A DNA stretch of 6,417 nucleotides from Planctomycetota bacterium (GTDB taxonomy: Bacteria > Planctomycetota > MHYJ01 > JACPRB01). The stretch is from the NCBI GenBank assembly GCA_023261405.1, contig JAHFOZ010000312.1, positions 1 through 6,417 on the forward strand. Direction: 5' to 3'. Under the pieces are notes generated by a model. That model had not been told where the DNA came from, ran no database searches, and saw only the letters and a program-made list of their open reading frames with translations. The position numbers and the translations under genes are program-made. Below, one piece after another: positions 1-5,641 of this stretch (position 1 is the stretch's first letter; every line of letters begins with the position of its first letter).

Positions 1-415
1 AGGTGTGCGGCAGAAGCTCTGAAAGGTCCATGCCGCACGTGCCGTGCTTCTGGAATTTGAACGGCGAGCCGACGCAGAACAGGTTCTTCTGGCCGGAGGT
101 CATGGTCGTGATGCGCTGGCCCTTGCGCACGCTGTCCGGAAGATCCTTCCCGGTCATTTCCGTCAACTTCGGCTTGGGGTCGAACAGGTCCAGGTGCGAG
201 GGGGCGCCGGACATGAAAAGATAGATCACGCGCCGGGCTTTCGGGGCCCAATCCAGGGGATGCAGCCCCCCGGGGACGCCGGGTTTCGGGTCGTCGCCCG
301 GGCCGGCAAACAGGTTGCGCTGAAAGAGCGACGCCAGCGCGAGCGCGCCCAGGCCGGTCGTGCTCTTTTCGAGAAAGGTGCGACGCGGGAGGGTGCAGGG
401 GCAATCTTCATCCAT
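1..415 (-). CDS. DUF1501 family protein, Tat-exported, N-terminal 138 residues (3' end outside window)
   Basis: Reading leftward from the ATG at 415-413, the frame stays open to the window edge, so only the N-terminal 138 residues are present. Residues 10-15 read PRRTFL, a twin-arginine motif (R11, R12), followed by a hydrophobic stretch around 21-36, which indicates export by the Tat pathway. RRVIYLFMSGAPSHLDLFDP (61-80) and the HGTCG segment (124-128) are typical of DUF1501. From family knowledge, DUF1501 proteins have an alkaline-phosphatase/sulfatase-like fold, are usually about 450-490 residues long, and are encoded next to PSD1/PSCyt cytochromes; their substrate is unknown. The start is supported by a GAGGA ribosome binding site eight bases upstream. 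The gene begins 23 bases after the stop of the cytochrome gene, so the two are almost certainly cotranscribed. A hydrolase or metal-binding role is only inference, because the catalytic part lies outside the window. Confidence 0.93.
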   Translation of the reverse strand, partial: MDEDCPCTLPRRTFLEKSTTGLGALALASLFQRNLFAGPGDDPKPGVPGGLHPLDWAPKARRVIYLFMSGAPSHLDLFDPKPKLTEMTGKDLPDSVRKGQRITTMTSGQKNLFCVGSPFKFQKHGTCGMDLSELLPHT

Positions 416-423
416 GCGGCGGG

Positions 424-428
424 TCCTC
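424..428 (-). promoter_or_regulatory. Ribosome binding site of the DUF1501 gene
   Basis: Read on the minus strand, GAGGA lies eight bases before the ATG at 415-413, inside the 23-base gap after the TAG stop of the upstream gene. It fixes the start codon and argues for independent translation initiation within one operon. Confidence 0.7.
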
Positions 429-438
429 GCGTTTGGCC

Positions 439-3400
439 CTAGTTTGTGATCGTTTCGTTCAGGTTGAGAATGACGCTGCCCAGCGCGGTCCATGCAGCCA
501 GTTCGCTGACGTCGATGTCCTTGGGATTCGCCAGATCCCCGATCTTCACGAAGGCCTCCGCGCTCTTCCGGTCCTGGCGGTAGTTGGCGAGTTGCCGGTC
601 CAGTGTTCCCTGCAGCACCGCGAGCTCTTCGCGGGTGGGCGGCCGCGACAGGGCCGTGCGCCACATGAAGGAGAGCCGGCCCGCCGTCTCGGCGCCGCCC
701 TCCCTCAGGGTGCGCAGCGCGAAGGCGCGGGCGGCTTCAACGTAAACGGGATCGTTCATCAGGACGAGCGATTGCAGCGGGGTGCTCGTGCGGGGGCGCG
801 TGGCGGTGCAGAATTCCCGGTTCGGCGCATCGAACGTGAGGAACGACGGATACGGGGTGGAACGCCGGAAATAGACGTAGATCCCCCGGCGGTACTGCGC
901 GGCTCCGGCGGACTTCTTGTAGCCCTGGCCGCCCATCTCGTTGACTTCCCAGATGCCGGGCGGCTGCGCGGGCAGGACGCCCTTGCCGCCCATCTCGGGA
1001 TTCAGCAGGCCCGAAACCGCCAGCGCGTTGTCGCGGACGAATTCCGCGTCGAGCCGATGACGCGGCCCGCGCGCGAGCAGGCGGTTTCCGCTGTCCTTCT
1101 CGAGCAGCGCCGGCCTGACCTGCGACGACTGGCGGTACGTCGACGACAGCATGATCTGCCGGACGGCGCGTTTCATGTTCCAGTCCCGCATGAAATCGGC
1201 GGCGAGCCATTCGAGCAGGTCGGGATGGCTCGGCCAATCCCCCTGCATCCCGAAATCATTCAGCGTCCTGACGATCCCCGTTCCGAAGAGGATCGCCCAG
1301 AGCCGGTTCACGGCGACGCGGCTGGTCAGCGGATGCTCGGGCGAAATGAGCCAGTTCGCGAGATCATACCGTGTGAGCCGCTTGCCGTCGGGGGCCGGCC
1401 CCAGGGGCGGAAGAAACTCCGGCACGCCGGGCGCCACCTTTTCGCCGTTCTTGTCGTAGGCGCCGCGCGTTTTGACAAACGTGTCGCGCGGCGTCGCCAT
1501 CTCCTCCATCACCATCGTGTTGGGGATGGCTTTCTCGTACGTGTCGCGGTCCTGTTTCGCGGCCGCGACCTTCTTCTCGGCGGCGGCCAGCGACGCGTAG
1601 GCGGAGGTGCGGAACACCGACTTCAACTCCCTGGCCTGCTCCGGCGTGCGCGCGGTTTCGGGAACGTCCAGCAGCGAGCGCCAGCCGAGGGCGACCAGCG
1701 CGTCCGAATCCGCCTGGGAAAGCGCGCGGTTGAAGATGCGCAGGTCGTCCACCAGCGCGCTCAGCCCGCCGTTCTGCGGCCCGCCGATGGTGAACGGCGC
1801 GTCGCTGACCAGGGTGTCCTTGAGTGCATTCTTCCTCACGTCCAGCTTCGCGGGTTTGCCGTTCACATACAGGCTGATGCCCGCCGCCTTGCCCGAGCCG
1901 TCGTAGGTCACGAGAACATGCAGCCACGCATCCTGCGCGAGCTGCTCCTTGCTCCGCACCTCGATCGCGTTGCCGTCCCACGTGCTGATGAGCTGGATGT
2001 TGGCGCGGCGGTCGGTCATTTCGATGCGCCATCCCCGGTAACGGGGCGCGGCTTCCAGTTTTCCGAAAAGATGCCCGGTGCCGTTGTTCTTGAGCCGCAC
2101 CCAGGCCGCGGCGCTGAAGGGCTGAGTCCGTTCGAAACCGAAGGTGTTTCCGGCCTCGAGATGCCCCTTCGTGTCGAAGCTGAGCGCTCCGCCGATGAAA
2201 CCCGCGGACTGGAATGTCGCCCCCGTGCCGTTCAGCCGGCCCTCGACGGCCCTGGCGTTGCCGGCCGTCCCGTGGGGCGCGGAATCCAGGGTGAAGTGGC
2301 CGACCTGCCCCTCGGGCTCGGCAGGCTTCGGCTTGTTCGGCTCCTCGACGAGCCATTTCCTGAATTCGGGCTCGAACCGCTTGTTGGACTCGGCGAGTTC
2401 CTTCTCCGCCTGCGCGACCTCGGCCGTCAGCTTTTCCAGCGCTGCCGCTTGCTCCGGCGATGACACCTTCATATAGGGCTTTGGATTCCGGTCGCGCACG
2501 CCGTCCTTGCCGTTCTCGGGGACATTGTGGAAGAACGCGTAGAGTCGGTAGTACTCGCGCTGCAGAAGGGGGTCGTACTTGTGATCGTGGCACTGCGCGC
2601 AGCCCACCGTCATCCCCAGCCACGTGGTCCCGGTGGTGTTCACGCGATCGACCACGTACAGGTTCAGATACTCCGCATCGATCAGCCCGCCTTCGTCGCT
2701 GGTCATGACGTTGCGGTGGAATCCGCTGGCCACTTTCTGCTCGACGCCGGCCTTCGGGATCAGGTCGCCGGCGAGCTGTTCCACCGTGAAATCGCTGAAC
2801 GGCTTGTTGGCGTTGAACGCCTTGACGACCCAGTCGCGCCAGAGCCACATGTCGCGCAGGGAATCGTTGTGATAGCCGGCCGTGTCTGCGAAGCGCGCCA
2901 GATCGAGCCAGGGGACGGCCATGCGCTCGCCGAAATGCGGCGAGGCCAGCAGTCGGTCCACGACCGTCTCGAAGGCGGCGGGCGAGCGGTCGTTCGCGAA
3001 CGCATCGACTTCCGCGAGCGTCGGCGGCAGCCCGGTCAAATCGAGGGTCGCGCGGCGGATCAGGCGCTCCTTCCCTTCGGGCGGAGAGGGCGTCAGGTGT
3101 TCCTGATCCAGCCGCGCCAGGATGAAGCGATCGATCTCGTTCGTCGCCCAGGGCGAACTCCCGACCCCCGGCACGGGCGGCGCCTGGATGGTCTTGAACG
3201 CCCAATGCTTGTCATAGGGCGCGCCGGAAGCGATCCATCGCTTCAGCAGGGCCACTTGCGGCGGCGTCACCGTCTTGTGCTCGCGCGGCGGCGGCATTCT
3301 CTGCTCTTCGTCTGTGGAGGTAAGGCGCGCCATGAGTTCGCTCTTGTCCGGCTTGCCGGGGACGATCGCGATCTTCTCCGACTTCCCCGCGCCGTACGCG

Positions 3401-3666
3401 CCCTCCTTCGTATCGAGGCGCAGCCCGGACTTGCGCTTGTTCTTGTCCGGTCCGTGGCAGGCAAAGCAGTTTTCGGAAAGAATCGGCCGGATATCCCGAT
3501 TGAAATCCACGTGCGAATCCGCCTGCGCGGCGCGCGCGCCCGCCGGGGTCGGAGCAAGCAAGAGGGCCGCTGCGGCGCAGAAGGGGAGCGGCCACCGCTT
3601 CGTGCTCAGGACGTTCCGACCGCTCTGCATCGCCGCCCCGTTTCGCAACCGACTTGATTCCCGCAT
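439..3666 (-). CDS. PSD1 (DUF1553) / PSCyt1 / PSCyt2 (DUF1549) cytochrome-like protein with LamG-like domain
   Basis: This 1075-residue secreted protein has a Sec-type signal (hydrophobic core about 26-40, likely end near ARAAQA at 44-49). The PSCyt1 cytochrome-c-like domain carries CFACH (C67, C70, H71) for covalent haem and a possible distal Met in RMPPP (M124). PSCyt2/DUF1549 (about 171-383) contains a second CxxCH, CAQCHDHKYDP (C356, C359, H360). A short helical, possibly coiled-coil linker (402-430) leads to a LamG/concanavalin-like domain (about 455-655), and PSD1/DUF1553 follows (about 762-1020, with TSRVAVNRLW and HPDLLEWLAADF). Length and order are normal for planctomycete-type members. 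The family is thought to act outside the cytoplasm, perhaps as a redox partner in polymer breakdown, but its reaction is not established. The ATG at 3666 follows an in-frame TGA at 3684-3682 and a weak AAGGGG. A start at M13 (3630) would give a more usual signal peptide and is possible. Codon usage differs from the right-hand genes. Confidence 0.97.
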   Translation of the reverse strand: MRESSRLRNGAAMQSGRNVLSTKRWPLPFCAAAALLLAPTPAGARAAQADSHVDFNRDIRPILSENCFACHGPDKNKRKSGLRLDTKEGAYGAGKSEKIAIVPGKPDKSELMARLTSTDEEQRMPPPREHKTVTPPQVALLKRWIASGAPYDKHWAFKTIQAPPVPGVGSSPWATNEIDRFILARLDQEHLTPSPPEGKERLIRRATLDLTGLPPTLAEVDAFANDRSPAAFETVVDRLLASPHFGERMAVPWLDLARFADTAGYHNDSLRDMWLWRDWVVKAFNANKPFSDFTVEQLAGDLIPKAGVEQKVASGFHRNVMTSDEGGLIDAEYLNLYVVDRVNTTGTTWLGMTVGCAQCHDHKYDPLLQREYYRLYAFFHNVPENGKDGVRDRNPKPYMKVSSPEQAAALEKLTAEVAQAEKELAESNKRFEPEFRKWLVEEPNKPKPAEPEGQVGHFTLDSAPHGTAGNARAVEGRLNGTGATFQSAGFIGGALSFDTKGHLEAGNTFGFERTQPFSAAAWVRLKNNGTGHLFGKLEAAPRYRGWRIEMTDRRANIQLISTWDGNAIEVRSKEQLAQDAWLHVLVTYDGSGKAAGISLYVNGKPAKLDVRKNALKDTLVSDAPFTIGGPQNGGLSALVDDLRIFNRALSQADSDALVALGWRSLLDVPETARTPEQARELKSVFRTSAYASLAAAEKKVAAAKQDRDTYEKAIPNTMVMEEMATPRDTFVKTRGAYDKNGEKVAPGVPEFLPPLGPAPDGKRLTRYDLANWLISPEHPLTSRVAVNRLWAILFGTGIVRTLNDFGMQGDWPSHPDLLEWLAADFMRDWNMKRAVRQIMLSSTYRQSSQVRPALLEKDSGNRLLARGPRHRLDAEFVRDNALAVSGLLNPEMGGKGVLPAQPPGIWEVNEMGGQGYKKSAGAAQYRRGIYVYFRRSTPYPSFLTFDAPNREFCTATRPRTSTPLQSLVLMNDPVYVEAARAFALRTLREGGAETAGRLSFMWRTALSRPPTREELAVLQGTLDRQLANYRQDRKSAEAFVKIGDLANPKDIDVSELAAWTALGSVILNLNETITN

Positions 3667-3717
3667 TACATTTACACCCCTTCAGGACGCAAAGGACACA
3701 TATTCTGCGCCCGTCCA

Positions 3718-3771
3718 GGGGCCGAGGGGGGTCCACAGGAGGGGCGACGCGGGGCGGCGTGTCGTTGGGGG
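3718..3771 (+). other. Cluster of five G-runs, possible G-quadruplex-forming sequence
   Basis: Five runs of at least four G lie on the plus strand, separated by 4, 9, 6 and 12 bases. A four-tetrad structure is conceivable with three of these loops, although the nine-base loop exceeds the usual seven-base search limit. The cluster lies upstream of the hydrolase promoter and just outside the cytochrome operon, in a non-coding stretch. In a GC-rich genome it could be chance. Confidence 0.35.
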
Positions 3772-3849
3772 ACCTCTCGTGGCGATGTCCGTTCTCAAGG
3801 CCTCTCCCGGGGGGGACGCCCTGGGTACGCCGCGGGCCGCGAGGGACGT

Positions 3850-3855
3850 TATAAT
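3850..3855 (+). promoter_or_regulatory. Consensus -10 box (TATAAT) of the hydrolase gene
   Basis: A perfect TATAAT sits in an otherwise very GC-rich spacer, 30 bases before the ATG. Transcription would start near 3861-3863 and give a leader of roughly 24 bases containing the ribosome binding site. No recognisable TTGACA-like -35 element lies 16-18 bases upstream (this region reads TACGCCG), and no TG extension precedes the box. Basal activity may be low or activator-dependent. Confidence 0.5.
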
Positions 3856-3871
3856 CCTGGACCGTATTGAA

Positions 3872-3878
3872 GAAGGAG
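3872..3878 (+). promoter_or_regulatory. Ribosome binding site of the hydrolase gene
   Basis: GAAGGAG lies seven bases before the ATG at 3886, a near-ideal Shine-Dalgarno sequence. An in-frame TGA at 3868-3870 rules out any earlier start, so this site fixes the N-terminus. Confidence 0.85.
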
Positions 3879-3885
3879 CAGGACC

Positions 3886-5181
3886 ATGAACCTCCTGGTC
3901 TTGGCCGTGTGCTTCGCCCCCCAGGCGGGTGGTGCGTACCACGAGGTCGCGTATCCGCCTTCGACCGAACCCGGCGCGCTCCAGCTCGGCGTCACCTATA
4001 CGGTCTGGATCCCCGTCGGCGTTCGGAAGCTGCGGGGGGTCATCGTCCACCAGCACGGCTGCGGGGCCGGCGCCTGCAAGGGCGGCGCCACCGCGGCCTA
4101 CGACCTCCACTGGCAGGCCCTCGCACGCAAGCGGGGGTGCGCGCTCCTCGGGCCCTCGTACCAGCAGGACGACCAGCAGAACTGCCGGCTTTGGTGCGAC
4201 CCGCGGAACGGGTCGGAGAAGACCTTTCTCAGGGCCCTCGGCGAGCTCGCCGTGAAGGCCGGACACGCGGAGCTCGAGACCGCCCCGTGGTGCCTCTGGG
4301 GACATTCGGGCGGCGGCACTTGGGCCAGCCTCATGCAGACCCTTCACCCGGACCGGATCGTGGCGATCTGGCTCCGGAGCGGCACCGACTTCCCGGCTTG
4401 GGAAAAAGGAGGGCTTCCGAAGTCTGAGCTCGCCGAGGCGGTCTACGGCATCCCCGTGATGTGCAACCCGGGCGCCAGGGAGAACGGCGACAAGCGCTTC
4501 AACGGCGCGTGGACCGGCACCCTCGCCATGTTCAAGGCGTTCCGGGCGAAAGGCGCGCCCATCGGCTTCGCCCCGGATCCGCGCACCTCCCACGAGTGCG
4601 GCGACTCGCGGTACCTCGCCATCCCGTTCTTCGATGCGTGTCTCGAGATGCGCCTTTCGGAGTCGGGGAAGCTCCGACCGGTGGACATAAAGTCCGCGTG
4701 GCTCGCGGCGCCCCTCTCGGACACGGCCGGGCCCGCCGCCTCCTACGCTGGAAAACCCGAGGAGGCCGTCTGGCTTCCGGGCGAGGCGGTTGCGAAGGCG
4801 TGGATGGAGTACGTGAAGACGGGCGCCGTGGGGGACGCGACCGCCCCTCCCGCTGCGACCGGCCTCAAGGCGACCGCGAAACCGGACGGTGCCGTGGAGC
4901 TCACGTGGGACTCCGAAGCGGATTTCGAAAGCGGCACAAAGGCCTTCGTCGTCCAGCGCGACGGCAAGGACCTCGTCCAGGTTCCCGAGAAGCCCGCGGG
5001 GAAATTCGGCCGCCCGCTCTTCCAGTCCATGTCCTACCACGACACGCCGGAGAAGCCCCTTCCGGAGCTGCGCTTCACCGACGCGTACCCCGTCACGGGG
5101 ACGAAGCACGAGTACCGCGTGGTCGTCGTGAACGGCGCAGGCCTGCGCTCCGAGCCGTCGGCGCCCGCGCGGCTGCCCTGA
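3886..5181 (+). CDS. Exported alpha/beta-hydrolase-like protein with C-terminal fibronectin-III-like domain
   Basis: A 431-residue protein. VIVHQHGCG (52-60) resembles a strand and oxyanion-loop region, WGHSGGG (138-144) is a nucleophile elbow with S141 as the likely catalytic serine, and SHECGD (235-240) supplies the probable catalytic H236; the acid residue is not clear (D231 is one candidate). This points to an esterase/serine-hydrolase fold, substrate unknown. Residues about 320-431 look like a fibronectin-III module, opening with a TAPPAATGLKAT-type linker and ending YRVVVVNGAGLRSEPSAP, common in secreted enzymes. The N-terminus MNLLVLAVCFAPQAGG is hydrophobic but short and has no Lys or Arg, so it is an atypical signal peptide; LAVC is not a canonical lipobox. 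All ten cysteines lie at or before C252 and nine are in the catalytic part, consistent with disulfides outside the cytoplasm. The gene is divergent from the cytochrome operon and converges on the lipoprotein gene. Confidence 0.88.
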   Translation: MNLLVLAVCFAPQAGGAYHEVAYPPSTEPGALQLGVTYTVWIPVGVRKLRGVIVHQHGCGAGACKGGATAAYDLHWQALARKRGCALLGPSYQQDDQQNCRLWCDPRNGSEKTFLRALGELAVKAGHAELETAPWCLWGHSGGGTWASLMQTLHPDRIVAIWLRSGTDFPAWEKGGLPKSELAEAVYGIPVMCNPGARENGDKRFNGAWTGTLAMFKAFRAKGAPIGFAPDPRTSHECGDSRYLAIPFFDACLEMRLSESGKLRPVDIKSAWLAAPLSDTAGPAASYAGKPEEAVWLPGEAVAKAWMEYVKTGAVGDATAPPAATGLKATAKPDGAVELTWDSEADFESGTKAFVVQRDGKDLVQVPEKPAGKFGRPLFQSMSYHDTPEKPLPELRFTDAYPVTGTKHEYRVVVVNGAGLRSEPSAPARLP

Positions 5182-5220
5182 GACGTCACCTGGGGACCGA
5201 GAGGGGAGCGCGCCGGAGTC

Positions 5221-5577
5221 TTACTTTCCCTCGATCGGTGCGGAGTCGGAGGGGCCCGCCCAGGGCACGTGGCTCCAGGGCCGGCCGGGGACCGGCTGTC
5301 GCCAGAGGACGTAGGGGGTGTGGTCCTCGTGCTTGCCCTTGTGGTCGCTCACCGTCCCCTCGGCCGAGATGCGGCTGGACTGCCAGCTCCCGAGGGACCG
5401 CTGCTCCTCGAGGCACCAGGCGAGGTACTGGAGGCCGGCGTCCTCCGGCGCGGAGACGTCCAGCCGGTCCACTTCGCGCGGGATGGGCCTGAGCTCGGGG
5501 ACCTCCACGCCGCCGTCGTAGGTGTGCCTGCATGCGGCGAGCGCGAGGAGGGGGAGGGCCAGCAGCAGTCTCTTCAT
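5221..5577 (-). CDS. Predicted lipoprotein of unknown function, 118 residues
   Basis: MKRLLLALPLLALAAC is a textbook lipoprotein signal: two basic residues, a Leu/Ala core and the lipobox LAAC, giving lipidated C16 as the mature N-terminus after signal peptidase II cleavage. The mature part has about 103 residues. It is polar at first (PELRPIPREVDRLDVS), has a WCLEEQ segment (C55 is the only other cysteine), and is rich in Trp, His and Pro toward the end (W92, W101, W106). I recognise no domain. The frame stays open upstream of 5577 into the neighbouring gene, but the ATG at 5577 is chosen because the lipoprotein signal starts exactly there. No Shine-Dalgarno sequence precedes it; a TAAGAT box ends eight bases before the ATG, so a leaderless transcript is possible. 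It lies 59 bases downstream of the ParB-like gene on the same strand. Codon usage is strongly GC-ending (all seven Asp are GAC). Confidence 0.8.
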   Translation of the reverse strand: MKRLLLALPLLALAACRHTYDGGVEVPELRPIPREVDRLDVSAPEDAGLQYLAWCLEEQRSLGSWQSSRISAEGTVSDHKGKHEDHTPYVLWRQPVPGRPWSHVPWAGPSDSAPIEGK

Positions 5578-5585
5578 GAGGGTCG

Positions 5586-5615
5586 ATCTTAGCACCGGAA
5601 CCCCCCGCGCGTTAA
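5586..5615 (-). promoter_or_regulatory. Possible promoter of the lipoprotein gene (leaderless type)
   Basis: Read on the minus strand, TTAACG (5615-5610, four of six matches to TTGACA) is followed by 18 bases and then TAAGAT (5591-5586, four of six matches to TATAAT, and fitting TANNNT). The box ends eight bases before the ATG, so transcription would begin at or next to the start codon. This fits the missing Shine-Dalgarno sequence but rests on weak matches only. Confidence 0.28.
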
Positions 5616-5641
5616 CGAATTTGCGGCACTGAAACGTTAAC
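5611..5641. repeat. 7-bp inverted repeat built on paired GTTAAC palindromes
   Basis: GTTAACG (5611-5617) and CGTTAAC (5635-5641) are exact inverted copies separated by 17 bases. CGTTAAC also occurs as a direct repeat with a 25-base period (5610 and 5635), because GTTAAC is itself a palindrome. The right copy overlaps the TAA stop of the ParB-like gene, and the left copy overlaps the possible -35 element of the lipoprotein gene. A paired operator or a small hairpin is conceivable. There is no T-tract, so it is not a normal intrinsic terminator. Confidence 0.4.

Larger units (their letters stand above)
3667..3885. other. Divergent, G-rich intergenic spacer
   Basis: These 219 bases separate the leftward cytochrome operon from the rightward hydrolase gene and must hold both promoters. 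On the plus strand I see a TATAAT box and a ribosome binding site near the right end, and repeated runs of four or more G (3718-3721, 3726-3731, 3741-3744, 3751-3754, 3767-3771, 3809-3815). Near the left end AGGAC occurs twice, nine bases apart (3684-3688 and 3693-3697). I cannot identify a convincing promoter for the leftward operon. No coding sequence here looks real. Confidence 0.7.

Noticed and set aside
433..2463. 676-codon open frame on the plus strand, antisense to the cytochrome gene
   Set aside because: Its translation is Arg/Gly/Ala-rich with no recognisable domain, and the opposite strand encodes an unmistakable multi-domain protein. Long antisense frames are expected in DNA with GC-rich third positions.
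1364..3205. 613-codon open frame on the minus strand, overlapping the cytochrome gene in another frame
   Set aside because: Low-complexity Arg/Ala/Gly translation, entirely inside the real gene; a frame shadow.
2527..3657. 376-codon plus-strand open frame over the start of the cytochrome gene
   Set aside because: Antisense shadow of the signal peptide and PSCyt1/PSCyt2 region; no family motif.
3684..3697. AGGAC direct repeat as an operator or attachment site
   Set aside because: Two five-base copies are too short to separate from chance, and no integrase, tRNA or matching copy elsewhere was seen.
3682..5109. 475-codon minus-strand open frame opposite the hydrolase gene
   Set aside because: It is antisense to a gene with a ribosome binding site, catalytic motifs and a domain structure. 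The translation has no domain and also runs through the promoter spacer.
5182..5220. Bidirectional terminator between the convergent hydrolase and lipoprotein genes
   Set aside because: I found no convincing stem-loop followed by a T-run in these 39 bases.
4461..5492. 343-codon plus-strand open frame running past the hydrolase stop and over the lipoprotein gene
   Set aside because: Arg-rich shadow frame; both genes it crosses have better evidence.
5611..5641. GTTAACG inverted repeat as a rho-independent terminator
   Set aside because: The stem is only seven base pairs, mostly A/T, with a 17-base loop and no T-tract on either strand.
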